Source: JALYLC01 sp035696365
GTDB lineage: Bacteria > Actinomycetota > Thermoleophilia > Gaiellales > JALYLC01
Length of the DNA stretch: 64,000 bases
Assembly (NCBI GenBank): GCA_035696365.1
Contig: DASRQS010000052.1
Coordinates: 148,159-212,158, forward strand
Direction: 5' to 3'
The notes under the pieces were generated by a model. That model saw nothing but the letters and a program-made list of their open reading frames with translations. It was not told where the DNA came from and did no database searches. Made by a program: the position numbers and the translations under genes. Shown here piece after piece: positions 40,403 through 50,076 of this stretch. Position 1 is the stretch's first letter. Each line of letters opens with the position of its first letter.

Positions 40403-41740
40403 ATGCGCCTCCTCACATTCCCCCTCGCTTCCCCTCGGAAGCTCTTCATCGGCTCCGGCGCCGCGCTTATCGCCGGAGTGCTGATCCTGACCGGCGGCGG
40501 CTCCTCCCCAGCCGCCGCCGGTAGCCCGACTCCCGATGGCGTCGTGTGCACCTATGGCTCCGAAGGCCAGGCCGCCACGACCCAGACATTCACGCTCACG
40601 GCGCGCGACGGCCACATCACGACTCCGGACGGCAACACCGTCTACATGTGGGGTTTCGCCGACGGCAAGGGCACGTTCCAGTACCCCGGCCCGAACCTCT
40701 GCGTCAAGCAGGGCGAGCGGGTGCGCGTGATCCTCAAGAACACGCTTCCGGAGAAGACGTCGATCGTCTTCCCCGGCCAGTCCGGCGTGACCGCCGACGG
40801 TGTGGCCGCCGAGCCAGTGCTCGACGGCAGTGGCGCGATCAGCTCGCTCACACCCGCGGCCGATGCCAATGACGGCAGTGTCACCTACAGCTTCGTCGCG
40901 GACACTCCCGGGACGTACCTCTACAAGAGCGGCACCGACGAGGCCGTCCAGACGCAGATGGGGCTCTTCGGAGCGCTCGTGGTGCGCCCGGCACAGGGCG
41001 CGGCATTCGCCTACAACTCGGCGCGCACGGAGTTCGATCCGCGGACGGAGTTCGTGCAGGTCCTCTCCGATCTCGATCCCGCGATTCACAGCGCGGTCGA
41101 GCAGGGGCGCACTCCCAACATGCCGGCCCTGCATCCTCGCTACTGGATGATCAACGGGCGCAGCTTCCCCGACACGATCGCCCCCAACAACGCGACGTGG
41201 CTGCCCAACCAGCCCTACAACGCCCTCATCCACACGGTCGCGAACCCGGCCAAGCCGGCGATCGTCCGCTACATCAACGTCACCGCCATCGCCCACCCGA
41301 TGCACCCGCACGGCGACCATGGCCGCGTGATCGGGCGCGACGGAGCACTCCTCGCAGGCCCCGGCGGCGAGGACCTCAGCCATGAGGACTTCGCCATCGA
41401 AGTCGGCCCGGGCCAGACCGTGGACGCGCTCTACGGCTGGGAGGACACAGGGCAGTGGGCCAACTCGAGCCCCGCTGCACATCCCACGCTTCCCGATCAG
41501 CCCGCGGCGCTCGACACGCTGCACCTGTCCGGCGACACCTGGTGGTCGGGCAGCCGGTTCCTCGGCGAACAGGATCCCGCCAACTTCCCGCCCAATGTCA
41601 CGAACTACAACCAGTGCGGCGAGTACTACCAGGTGTCGCACAGCCACGCGCTCAACGAGGTCACGAACTACGGCGCCGCCATGGGCGGAATGCTGACCCT
41701 CTGGCGCATCGATCCCATCAACCGCTTCAACTGCGCATGA
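40403..41740 (+). CDS. Multicopper oxidase-like subunit B (carries copper motifs 2 and 3)
   Basis: A 445-residue exported protein (hydrophobic segment ~14-30, 'GAALIAGVLILTGGG'). It has two cupredoxin-type regions. The first ('TPGTYLYKSGTDEAVQTQMG') has a degenerate copper site: no HCH. The second carries 'HPMHPHGDH' (H298, H301, H303) and 'VSHSHALNEV' (H413, H415), the equivalents of motifs 3 and 2. Together with subunit A the full ligand set of a type 1 plus trinuclear centre is present, so the active site would have to form at the A-B interface. Its stop overlaps an ATG in the frame of the third gene. Confidence 0.86.
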   Translation: MRLLTFPLASPRKLFIGSGAALIAGVLILTGGGSSPAAAGSPTPDGVVCTYGSEGQAATTQTFTLTARDGHITTPDGNTVYMWGFADGKGTFQYPGPNLCVKQGERVRVILKNTLPEKTSIVFPGQSGVTADGVAAEPVLDGSGAISSLTPAADANDGSVTYSFVADTPGTYLYKSGTDEAVQTQMGLFGALVVRPAQGAAFAYNSARTEFDPRTEFVQVLSDLDPAIHSAVEQGRTPNMPALHPRYWMINGRSFPDTIAPNNATWLPNQPYNALIHTVANPAKPAIVRYINVTAIAHPMHPHGDHGRVIGRDGALLAGPGGEDLSHEDFAIEVGPGQTVDALYGWEDTGQWANSSPAAHPTLPDQPAALDTLHLSGDTWWSGSRFLGEQDPANFPPNVTNYNQCGEYYQVSHSHALNEVTNYGAAMGGMLTLWRIDPINRFNCA

Positions 41741-41751
41741 GAGGCGCCAGC

Positions 41752-44700
41752 ATGCATCCCTCCATCCGCGCGCTGCTCGTGCTCGCCGCCGTCCTGATTG
41801 CGCCGGCGACCGCAGCTGCTGCGCCCTCCATCACGATCACGACGCCACCCGAAGGCGCCGTCTACGCCATCGGCGGCCCCGCCGTTCCGGCCGACTACGC
41901 CTGCGCGCCCGACTCGGGCACGCTGGCGGCCGTCGACCAGTGCGACGGCCCCGTCGCCTACGGCGCCGCGATCGACACGGCGACCGCCGGCACGAAGGCG
42001 TTCACCGTCACCGCGCACGACGCCAACGGCGAGACGTCGACGGCCACGCACAGCTACCTCGTCGACGGCACCGCGCCCGCGGTCTCGCTCACGACGCCCG
42101 CCCAGGGCGCCGTCTTCGCGAAGGACGAGGTCGTCGCCGCCACCTACAGCTGCGCCGATCTCGGCGGGGCCGGCCTGGCCTCGTGCACCGGCACGGTGCC
42201 CAGCGGTCAGCCGCTCGACACCAGCGCAGGCACCCACACGTTCACGGTGACGGCGACCGACAACGCCGGCAACTCCACGAGTGTCACGCACTCCTACCGC
42301 GCGTCGGTCTGCACGCGCACCGCGCTGCATGCGGTGTCCTGCGACCTGTGGGCCCGCACCGGGACGATCGATCTCCCCGGGGCGCCGAACCTCCCGATCA
42401 AGACCTTCGCCGACCACGACGGCGCGCCTGCCGTCACCCAGGTCGGCGGCCCGGTGCTCGACGCGCTGGCCGGCGACACCGTCAGCGTCACGCTGCACAA
42501 CTCCCTCGGCGAGCCGATCGCGCTCGCCGTGCCGCAGCAGCCGATGGTCCCGGCGACCGCCAAGATCGCCCCCGGCGGCCAGTCGACCTACACGTTCGTC
42601 GCCCGGCTCGGGACATCGATCTACGAGGCCGGCTCGGCCTCGAGCGTCGCTCCGCTCGACGAGAACGTCGCCAAGCAGGTCGCTCAGGGGCTCTACGGCG
42701 CCCTCGTGGTGCGGCCCGCAGCCGAGACGCGCCAGGCCTATGGCACGGCGGCAACGGGCTATGACGAGGAGGCACTCCTGCTCCTCTCGGACATCGACCC
42801 GGCGCTCAACACCGACCCCGCGGCGTTCGACATGACGTCCTTCGCTCCGACCTACGCGCTCATCAACGGCCGTCCGTACGACGGCACGGCCAACGGCACG
42901 CTCCCCATCGTCTCCGCGCCGGGACACGACGTGCTCCTTCGCGTCGTCAACGCCGGCGTGGCGTTCCACCCGATCGGGCTCCTCGGCCTGCGTGAGAGCG
43001 TCGTGGGCGAGAGCTCGCACGCCCTGCGCTATCCCCGCAGCGCGATCGCGACGAGCGTCGCTCCCGGTAGTACTGCCGATGCGCTCGTACACCTCCCGAC
43101 GGCGGCCTCCGCGGCGGCGCACTACGCGCTCTACGACACCGCACTGCACCTCGCCAACGGCACCCAGACCAGGTACGGCGGGATGCTCACGACGATCGAT
43201 GCGACGGGCGCGTGGACGACGACGTGTGCGGGCCCTGTGGCATCGCGCGTCCAGTCGCCCGACACGACGACGGCCACCTCGGGCCTCGCCTTCAGCGCGT
43301 ACGTGACGCCCTGCGCCGCGGCGCCGGCGAGCACCGTCACGGCAGCCGAGTACTTCATCGACTCCGTGGGCGCGGACGGCTCGGGAACGGCCATCCCGCT
43401 CGGGCCCAACCCGCTCGGCGGCACGGTCACCCAGGCGAGGCTCCTGAGCCTCTCCGAGGGCCGGCACACGATCTACGTCCACGGCCAGGATTCGACCGGC
43501 GCCTGGGGCGAGGTCTCGAGCGACTCCTTCGTGATCGCCCGCATCGGCCCGTCGGTGAGCGCGCTGGTGCTTGATCCCAACCCCACCAACCTCGCTCCCG
43601 CGACGGTCGCCCTGTCCGCCACGGCGGACGCCTCGGCGCACTCGGGCCGCACGGTCGCGGCAGCCGAGTTCTTCATCGACCCGGCGGGCCCGCAGACTCC
43701 GGGCTCCGGCACGGCGCTGGCGGTCTCCGGCAACGCCACGACCGCGGCGCTGGACGGTCAGGTGCCGCTCGCCGGTCTCACGGCCGGTCTGCACACGGTC
43801 GTCGTGGAGGCGCAGGATGACCTCGGCAACTGGGGCGCCACCGCCTCGGTGACCCTCGTCATCGACACGGCGGGGCCGGTCGCGACCGGCGTCGCGATCG
43901 CACCGTCGCCGAACAACGGCAGCGTCGAGCTCGACGGGCACCCCGGCGTGGTCTGGGTCACGGCGACCCTGATCGACGGCGGGCCGAATCCGAGCCCGAT
44001 CAAGACGGCCGAGGGCTTCATCGACCCGGTCGGCACTCCGGCCGCGCACAACGGCTGGCAGCTCGTGCCGGCGGACGGAAGCTTCGACCAGGCCGTCGAG
44101 CAGGTCACTGCAGCCATTCCGCTGCCCGAGATCGCCAATCTGAGCGACGGCACGCACGTCTTCGCCATCCGGGCGCAGGACGCGGCGGGCAACTGGGGCA
44201 CACTCGGCGCGGGTACGCTCGTGATCGACAAGTCCGGGCCGGCCATCACGGCGGCCTCGCTCACGCCGGCCGCTCGCCAGAGAGGCCAGTCGACCACGCT
44301 CAACGCCACGGCCGCCGACGGCTCGCTCGTCGACCGCTTCGAGTACTTCCTCGATCAGGGCAACGCGACGGCCGTGAGTGTCACGCCCGGCACGCCGCGC
44401 TCGATCACCCGGACGATCACGGTTCCGTTCCTGACCTCGGGCACGCAGCACTTCGTCTACGTGCGGGCACGCGATGTCGCGGGCAACTGGAGCGCATGGA
44501 CGCAGCTCTCGCTCACCGTCACCAACGCCCTGGCCCCGCTCGAGGCGCCCGTTCCGGCAGTCGACCTCAGTCCCGTCAGCGTCCCGCTGGTGCGGTCGAA
44601 GGTCGAGCCCTGGATCGCAGTCCGGTCTGCGGGACACACGCGCGTCGTCTCGGTCGTCGCCCCGGCCTCCGGTGCGGTGAGGGCGCGCTTCGTGTTCGCC

Positions 44701-44946
44701 CCGCACGGCGCGCACTTCCATGGCACGAGGACGATCGTGCGCGGCCACGACGCCGTCGGGCACGTCGTGCTCACGGTTCAGGTCACCGGCAACCCGAAGC
44801 ACGGCTACCGGCTGCGCGCCGTCAGCGGCGACAAGCACTCCGCCTGGCTACCGGCCGGCAATCGCCGCACCGTGCTCGTGGCGGTCCTCAACCCGGGCAG
44901 GCATCCCAGCCTGTTCCGCGCCCTCACCATCGCAAGCGGAGAGTAG
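41752..44946 (+). CDS. Copper-free cupredoxin plus Ig-like repeat protein (subunit C)
   Basis: About 1064 residues. The ATG at 41752 follows AGAGG by eight bases; an ATG at 41737 that overlaps the preceding stop is the alternative. After a signal peptide ('LLVLAAVLIAPATAAAA') come two Ig-like domains (~20-180) and a region of two oxidase-type cupredoxin folds (~195-490). There the copper places are lost: 'FHPIGLLGL' replaces HPMHPHG. Four repeats of ~85 residues follow ('AAEYFIDSVG', 'AAEFFIDPAG', 'TAEGFIDPVG', 'RFEYFLDQG', each ending in 'xDxxGNWG' type). With A and B it would give six cupredoxin domains in total. A structural or substrate-binding role is inferred. Confidence 0.82.
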   Translation: MHPSIRALLVLAAVLIAPATAAAAPSITITTPPEGAVYAIGGPAVPADYACAPDSGTLAAVDQCDGPVAYGAAIDTATAGTKAFTVTAHDANGETSTATHSYLVDGTAPAVSLTTPAQGAVFAKDEVVAATYSCADLGGAGLASCTGTVPSGQPLDTSAGTHTFTVTATDNAGNSTSVTHSYRASVCTRTALHAVSCDLWARTGTIDLPGAPNLPIKTFADHDGAPAVTQVGGPVLDALAGDTVSVTLHNSLGEPIALAVPQQPMVPATAKIAPGGQSTYTFVARLGTSIYEAGSASSVAPLDENVAKQVAQGLYGALVVRPAAETRQAYGTAATGYDEEALLLLSDIDPALNTDPAAFDMTSFAPTYALINGRPYDGTANGTLPIVSAPGHDVLLRVVNAGVAFHPIGLLGLRESVVGESSHALRYPRSAIATSVAPGSTADALVHLPTAASAAAHYALYDTALHLANGTQTRYGGMLTTIDATGAWTTTCAGPVASRVQSPDTTTATSGLAFSAYVTPCAAAPASTVTAAEYFIDSVGADGSGTAIPLGPNPLGGTVTQARLLSLSEGRHTIYVHGQDSTGAWGEVSSDSFVIARIGPSVSALVLDPNPTNLAPATVALSATADASAHSGRTVAAAEFFIDPAGPQTPGSGTALAVSGNATTAALDGQVPLAGLTAGLHTVVVEAQDDLGNWGATASVTLVIDTAGPVATGVAIAPSPNNGSVELDGHPGVVWVTATLIDGGPNPSPIKTAEGFIDPVGTPAAHNGWQLVPADGSFDQAVEQVTAAIPLPEIANLSDGTHVFAIRAQDAAGNWGTLGAGTLVIDKSGPAITAASLTPAARQRGQSTTLNATAADGSLVDRFEYFLDQGNATAVSVTPGTPRSITRTITVPFLTSGTQHFVYVRARDVAGNWSAWTQLSLTVTNALAPLEAPVPAVDLSPVSVPLVRSKVEPWIAVRSAGHTRVVSVVAPASGAVRARFVFAPHGAHFHGTRTIVRGHDAVGHVVLTVQVTGNPKHGYRLRAVSGDKHSAWLPAGNRRTVLVAVLNPGRHPSLFRALTIASGE

Positions 44947-44950
44947 TGAC

Positions 44951-45418
44951 ATGCAACGGCAGCGACCACATCTCCGCACGGTCGTCGCGATCTGCGCCCT
45001 TGGCGCAGTCGCGGCGACCGCCGCGCTCCTCCTCCTCCACCGCGGCGAGTCGACCGCGGCGACATCCTCGGCCGCGCGCCCCAGCGCGGCGGCGATCGCC
45101 GCGATCCAGCAGCAATACGGCGTGCGCTTCACGATGATCGGCCTCACGGCGAGCGGCGGCATGCTGGATCTCCGCTTCGTCGCGGTCGACGCGAGCAAGG
45201 TCGAGCAGCTCGGCCATCACGGCACCAAGATCAGGCTCGTCGTCGAGCACACGGGGCACACGCTCAACTCCGAGCAGATGACCCCGCACTTCGGCAAGAT
45301 CCACGTCGGCTCGCAGTACTTCGCCCTCCTGCGCAACGACGGCAATGCCCTGCGACAAGGCGACCTGGTCACGATCCTGGTCGGGAATCTCGCACTCCAG
45401 CACCTGCGGGTGCTCTGA
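44951..45418 (+). CDS. Membrane-anchored exported protein of the oxidase operon, unknown
   Basis: A 155-residue protein: one N-terminal helix (~10-27, 'VVAICALGAVAATAALLLL'), then a ~100-residue exported domain ('YGVRFTMIGLTASGGMLDLR', 'FALLRNDGNALRQGDLVTIL'). His and Met are enriched in the middle ('HHGTKI', 'EHTGHTLNSEQMTPHFGKIH'), which could bind copper. I do not recognise a named family. It lies four bases after subunit C and five before the CopC-CopD gene, so it is in the same operon. Confidence 0.72.
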   Translation: MQRQRPHLRTVVAICALGAVAATAALLLLHRGESTAATSSAARPSAAAIAAIQQQYGVRFTMIGLTASGGMLDLRFVAVDASKVEQLGHHGTKIRLVVEHTGHTLNSEQMTPHFGKIHVGSQYFALLRNDGNALRQGDLVTILVGNLALQHLRVL

Positions 45419-45422
45419 GGGC

Positions 45423-47108
45423 GTGCGTGCTCTGGCCGCACTGGTCGTGCTCTGCGCGCTCGCCTTGCCGGCGAGCGCGCAGGCGCACGCCTTCCTGCAG
45501 TCGAGCACGCCGCAGAACGGGACGAGCCTCGCGCGCGCGCCGCACATCGTCAGCCTGCGCTTCACCGAGCCGGTCTCGGCGTCGCTCGCGCGGGTGCAGG
45601 TGTACGACAGCCGGGGAGACGTGCGCCCCGGAGCAGTCGTGCATGAGGGGCGCACGTCCCGCGAGTTGCGCCTCTCGCTTCCGACGCTGTCGAAGGGGGC
45701 GTACCGCATCGTCTACTCGACGGTCTCGCAGGACGACCTCCACCTCACGCGCGGCGAGCTCGTGCTCGGGGCAGGCACAGCGGCCCCGCCGACCCGGTCC
45801 CGTGCTTCCGTCACGGCGCCGACGAGCCTCCGCGAGAGCGTCGCGCACCTCTTCGACCTGGTCTCGCTCTCACTCCTGATCGCCATCTGTGCCCTGCTCG
45901 CGGTCGGCCTGCCCGCCTCCGTGCGAGCACGGATCGCCCGGTTCGGCCAGGTGGCCGTGCCGCTGCTCCTCGTCGCGGGCTTCGTGGCACTCGCGGGCGA
46001 GGCATCCCGCCTGCCGCTGCGAGACGTGTTCCTGCGCACGGCCTGGGGCCACGCGATGCTCGTGCGCGAGGTCGCGATCGCCGGCGTGCTGATCGCGCTT
46101 GCGGCACGGCGGCCGCGGCTCGCCGCCGCCCTGCTGCTGCCGGTCGCGGCCGCCGAGTCCGCGAGTGGTCACGCCGCGTCGCTCGGTACCGCAGCGATGC
46201 TCTCGATGACGGTGCACATCCTCGCCGCGGGGCTCTGGGTCGGCGGGCTGATCGTGCTCGCTCTCGTCCTCCCCGGCGTCGAGCGCCGCGACGTGCTTGC
46301 GACGCTCGCCCGCTTCGGGCGCGCGGCCGCGGCGAGTGTCGCGGCGCTGGCCGTCACCGGGCTCTACAGCATGGGGCTTCAGGTCGCGACCGTCGACGCG
46401 CTGCTCTCCACGACCTACGGCTGGTCGCTGATCGCGAAGCTGGCATTGCTCGGAGCAACCGGAGGCCTGGGTCTGCTCGGACTGCTGGCGCTGCGCCGCC
46501 GCCGGCCGTCGCTCTGGCTGCTGCGAGCCGAGGCGATCGCGGCGATCGGGATCCTCGGCGCCGCGTCGCTGCTGCTTGCGAGCGCTCCGGCCCGCGGGCC
46601 GCAGTTCGCCGCACCGCCGCGAGCCGTCCCCGGAACCGTGCTCGCCGGCGGACACGCGCGTGACCTGCTCGTGGATCTCTCGACCGCGCCCAACCGGCCC
46701 GGCCAGAATTTCGTCACGGCCACGATCCTCGACACGTTGCGACCGTCCCCCGGGCCGGTGCGTCGCGTGGAGCTCACATTTTCCCGCGGGCGCGCGCGCG
46801 TCACTACATACGCCACCCGGCTCGATGCGAATCGCTGGCAGGTCGCGGGGACTCAGCTCTCGGCAGCGGGCACCTGGATGATCGCCGTCGCGGCGCAGCG
46901 CCTGGGGCTGCCGCGTGCGACCTACACGACCGCGTGGACGGTCGCTTCCTCGACCGCCGCACAGCCTGCACCGCGCGCCCACTTCTCGCTCCGCCCCATC
47001 AGGCCGATCGCCGGCGCCACGGCTGCGATGCTCGCCACCCTGGCCGCCGTCGCGCTCGCCTGGCGCGTGCGCTTCCGACTCGGCCTTCGACGGCCGCGCG
47101 CCGCGTGA
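45423..47108 (+). CDS. CopC-CopD (YcnJ-like) copper-handling fusion protein
   Basis: About 561 residues from the GTG at 45423 (GAGG just upstream). A signal peptide ends 'SAQA', so the mature chain would begin with His ('HAFLQSSTPQNG'), the first copper ligand of CopC proteins. The CopC domain ends with 'DDLHLTRGELVLG'. A CopD-type eight-helix region follows ('SMTVHILAAGLWVGGLIVLAL', with the conserved His and Trp) and a final exported domain of ~130 residues plus one helix. By family it moves copper across the membrane or delivers it to exported cuproproteins, fitting its place just after the oxidase genes. Confidence 0.9.
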   Translation: MRALAALVVLCALALPASAQAHAFLQSSTPQNGTSLARAPHIVSLRFTEPVSASLARVQVYDSRGDVRPGAVVHEGRTSRELRLSLPTLSKGAYRIVYSTVSQDDLHLTRGELVLGAGTAAPPTRSRASVTAPTSLRESVAHLFDLVSLSLLIAICALLAVGLPASVRARIARFGQVAVPLLLVAGFVALAGEASRLPLRDVFLRTAWGHAMLVREVAIAGVLIALAARRPRLAAALLLPVAAAESASGHAASLGTAAMLSMTVHILAAGLWVGGLIVLALVLPGVERRDVLATLARFGRAAAASVAALAVTGLYSMGLQVATVDALLSTTYGWSLIAKLALLGATGGLGLLGLLALRRRRPSLWLLRAEAIAAIGILGAASLLLASAPARGPQFAAPPRAVPGTVLAGGHARDLLVDLSTAPNRPGQNFVTATILDTLRPSPGPVRRVELTFSRGRARVTTYATRLDANRWQVAGTQLSAAGTWMIAVAAQRLGLPRATYTTAWTVASSTAAQPAPRAHFSLRPIRPIAGATAAMLATLAAVALAWRVRFRLGLRRPRAA

Positions 47109-49342
47109 TGCGCGCGGCCCTCATCGCCGCGCTGGCCGGCGCGGCGCTGCTGTTCGTTCCGGGCGCGCCGGCGGCGACTCCCATGCAGGCCGTCATCGTG
47201 CACATCGCGCCCTCGGCGTGGCCTGCGCTCGGTGCGCGGGGAGCAGGCGCGATCGCCCGGCTGGAACGCGACCGCCGCAACGCGCAGGCCCCCGCGCTGG
47301 CCGTCCTGAACGCACTGCAGCGCGCGGGGCACGTCCGCCATGTCCGCTCGCTCTGGATCGCAGGCGCGATTGCATTGACTGCGGACGCGGGCGCCCTTGC
47401 AGCGCTGCGATCCCGCCCGGACGTCCGCTCGATCGAGCCCGACTCCGAGCTGCCGATCCGGCCCGCAGACTCCGTGACCGGCGAGCCGGGCATCGCCGCG
47501 ACGGGCGCGCCCGGGCTCTGGAGCGAAGGCATGGACGGACGCGGGATCACGGTTGCAACGCTCGACACGGGCGTCGACCTCACGCACCCGGAGCTCGCGA
47601 GCCGCTATCGCGGCGGCAGCAACAGCTGGTTCGACCCGTTCGGGCAGCACTCCGCACCGGCCGACCTGGACGGCCACGGGACGCAGGTCATGGGCGTCAT
47701 GGTCGCCGGCGGCGGCATCGGCATGGCGCCCGGAGCGCGGTTCATCGCAGCGCGGGTCTTCAACGACGCGAACCTGAGCACCGACAGCGCCGTCCACGAG
47801 GCGTTTCAGTGGCTGCTCGACCCTGACAGGGACCCGGCGACCAACGACGCGCCGCAGGTCGTCAACGCGTCCTGGGGGGCCCAGCTGGTGGCCTGCGATC
47901 GCGAGTTCGAGCCCGACCTGCAGGCGTTGCGGACAGCGCACATCCTGCCGGTGTTCGCCGCGGGCAACGACGGGCCCGGAGCCGGCTCGGACACCTCTCC
48001 CGCCAACCTCCCGGAGGCTTTCGCGGTCGGAGCGACGGCGGGCGCCTCGGCGATCGCGCCATTCTCGAGCATCGGGCCTTCGCGCTGCGAGGGCGGCCAG
48101 TTCCCGGCCCTCGTCGCGCCGGGCACCGGCATCCGCACGACCGACCGCTTCGGCTTCTACGCCGCGGGCAAGACCGGCACGTCCTTCTCCGCCCCGCATG
48201 TCGCCGGCGCCCTTGCACTGCTGCTGCAGGTCGCCCCGCAGTTGACCGCGGACCAGCAGGCGAGCCTGCTGATGCAGAGCGCCGGTGACCTCGGCGCGCC
48301 GGGGCCCGACGCAACCTTCGGCGCGGGCTCGCTCGACATCGTCGCGGCCGCGCGCCTGCTCTCGCCCGCGCTGGATTTCACCCCGCCGGTCCTCTCGAGC
48401 GCCGCGGCTGACGGAGCGACGCTCCACGTTCATGCAGCCGACGCCCGGTCTGCGATCGCGGGCGCCGAGTGGTGGGCGGACAGCGATCCCGGCATCGGCA
48501 AGGCCGATCCGATCGTGCCCGCGGACGGGTCCTTCGACTCGCCCGCCGAGGATCTCGATGCCGGCCTGGGCGCACTGCAGCCCGGCAGCCACGTGATCGG
48601 CGTGCGCGCACGAGACTCGGCGGGGAACTGGAGCGCCGCGGTGGAGCTTCCGATCAACGTCGCGGCCCCTCCCGCCCTGCCGTCTCCCGCGCCCGCAGCA
48701 ACGCCCGTCGAGCCGGCGCTCTCGCTCGTGACCGCGCCGAGCGCACGCTCACGCGTCGTGCGCATGCTTCGCGACGGGTTCGAAACAGGATTGGCCTCGT
48801 GGCCTGGGCGCGTCGGCGCAGTGAGGGCGATCCGCGCGGCGGCGATCGCCGGCCGCCGAGGGCTGCGCGCGACGAGCGCCGCCGGGGCGCCGGCCTACGT
48901 GCAGCGCGCTCTGCCGGCGGCGACCGCCGGCATCGAGCTCGAGTTCGCCCTGCGCCCTCGCGCGTTCGCGAACGGCACGGCCTGGAGCGAGATCGCAGCG
49001 ATCACGAGCGCGAGCGGGCGCCGGCTGGCCTCTGTCGAGGTCCGCCACGCCTACTTGCGCGGAGCCGTCGAGCTGCGCCTCTCGAGCGCCCAGGGAGATG
49101 TCCTGCGGCATTCGCGGCCGCAGACGATCCGCCGGCGCCAAGCCACGCTCGTCCTCTCCCTGAGCTCCGACCGCTCGGCCCTGTCGATCGACGGCCGAGA
49201 GCGCGCAGGGCTGCCCGCCCACGCGAGCGGTGCGCCTGCCCGCTCCGTCGTCCTCGGCCTGGGCCGCAGGGGCCCTCCGGCCTCGACGGGCTACCTCGAC
49301 CTCGACCGCCTCACCCTGCGCGCGTTCACGCACGCATCCTGA
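47108..49342 (+). CDS. Secreted subtilisin-family (S8) serine protease with C-terminal modules
   Basis: About 744 residues, with an ATG that overlaps the CopC-CopD stop by one base. Signal peptide, prodomain-like region to ~120, then a peptidase S8 domain with D153 ('TLDTGVD'), H190 ('DGHGTQV'), N287 ('AAGNDGP') and S359 ('GTSFSAPHVAG'). A C-terminal Ig-like module ('GAEWWADSDPGIG', 'GVRARDSAGNWS') matches the repeats of subunit C, and a LamG-like domain follows ('LEFALRPRAFANGTAW'). The shared module and the coupling suggest that it acts on, or binds the same surface as, the oxidase complex. Confidence 0.88.
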   Translation: MRAALIAALAGAALLFVPGAPAATPMQAVIVHIAPSAWPALGARGAGAIARLERDRRNAQAPALAVLNALQRAGHVRHVRSLWIAGAIALTADAGALAALRSRPDVRSIEPDSELPIRPADSVTGEPGIAATGAPGLWSEGMDGRGITVATLDTGVDLTHPELASRYRGGSNSWFDPFGQHSAPADLDGHGTQVMGVMVAGGGIGMAPGARFIAARVFNDANLSTDSAVHEAFQWLLDPDRDPATNDAPQVVNASWGAQLVACDREFEPDLQALRTAHILPVFAAGNDGPGAGSDTSPANLPEAFAVGATAGASAIAPFSSIGPSRCEGGQFPALVAPGTGIRTTDRFGFYAAGKTGTSFSAPHVAGALALLLQVAPQLTADQQASLLMQSAGDLGAPGPDATFGAGSLDIVAAARLLSPALDFTPPVLSSAAADGATLHVHAADARSAIAGAEWWADSDPGIGKADPIVPADGSFDSPAEDLDAGLGALQPGSHVIGVRARDSAGNWSAAVELPINVAAPPALPSPAPAATPVEPALSLVTAPSARSRVVRMLRDGFETGLASWPGRVGAVRAIRAAAIAGRRGLRATSAAGAPAYVQRALPAATAGIELEFALRPRAFANGTAWSEIAAITSASGRRLASVEVRHAYLRGAVELRLSSAQGDVLRHSRPQTIRRRQATLVLSLSSDRSALSIDGRERAGLPAHASGAPARSVVLGLGRRGPPASTGYLDLDRLTLRAFTHAS

Positions 49343-49365
49343 TCACACCTCACCAGGAGCCATCC

Positions 49366-50076
49366 ATGCCACGTCGTCTGCCATCCCCCGCGCTTGTCGT
49401 CGCCAGCCTTGCCCTCGCCGTCGCGCTCGGTGGCACGACCTACGCTGCCACCGCCCTGCCGAAGAACAGCGTCGGCGCCAAGCAGCTCAAGTCCGGCTCT
49501 GTGGGCACGGTCAAGCTTGCACAGGGCTCCGTCACGAGCAAGCAGATCAAGGATCACACGATCGTCGCCGCCGACATCGCGAAGAGCGCCTTCCCGGCGA
49601 TCGGCGGCAAGGTCGCGAACGCGACCCACGCCGACAGCGCAGGACACGCCGATACGGCCGGGCACGCGGACACCGCCGGCAGCGTGGCCGGCGTCGCTTT
49701 CACGACGATCGACTACCGGGTCGGTGCGGACTCGCCGGCGGCCGCCATCGTGGCTGCCAACGGGCTCACCATCTCGGCCTCCTGCGACGCCGCCGGCACG
49801 CTCATGCTCGCGCTCTCCTCCGCGACCGGGGATGCGCAGTACGCGCTGACCGCAACCGATGAGACCGGGAATGTGCGCGGAGACAGCTTCAACGCCTGGA
49901 ACGGCGAGGCTTTCGACGTCGCGGCTCGCCTGGGTCTGCCCGATCTCGGCCGCGAGACCCTTCACCTGACGTACCAGAACCCCGCCGGCAAGCCCGTTCT
50001 CGTCGACATCGCAACCGACGGGGGTGCCTTCAACGGCGCGACTGCCTGCTACGCGGGGGGCTACGCCGTGTCGTGA
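49366..50076 (+). CDS. Secreted protein of the 'LPKNSVGAKQLK' type
   Basis: A 236-residue protein with AGGAG upstream. Its signal peptide ('LVVASLALAVALGGTTYAA') runs into 'LPKNSVGAKQLKSGSVGTVK' and 'QIKDHTIVAADIA', a beta-repeat opening very common in secreted proteins of Thermoleophilia. A short Ala-His-Asp repeat follows ('HADSAGHADTAGHADTAG') and a ~110-residue C-terminal beta domain. Function unknown. Its last 16 bases overlap the 3' end of the convergent gene. Confidence 0.78.
   Translation: MPRRLPSPALVVASLALAVALGGTTYAATALPKNSVGAKQLKSGSVGTVKLAQGSVTSKQIKDHTIVAADIAKSAFPAIGGKVANATHADSAGHADTAGHADTAGSVAGVAFTTIDYRVGADSPAAAIVAANGLTISASCDAAGTLMLALSSATGDAQYALTATDETGNVRGDSFNAWNGEAFDVAARLGLPDLGRETLHLTYQNPAGKPVLVDIATDGGAFNGATACYAGGYAVS

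Noticed and set aside
32977..40551. Antisense frames of 1138 and 1329 codons opposite the giant secreted gene and oxidase genes
   Set aside because: They mirror the third-position GC of real genes; the compositions are low-complexity (Arg, Val, Asp, Gly) and no family is recognisable.
41668..44838. Antisense frame of 1056 codons opposite subunit C
   Set aside because: Same reason: a shadow of a strongly biased plus-strand gene.
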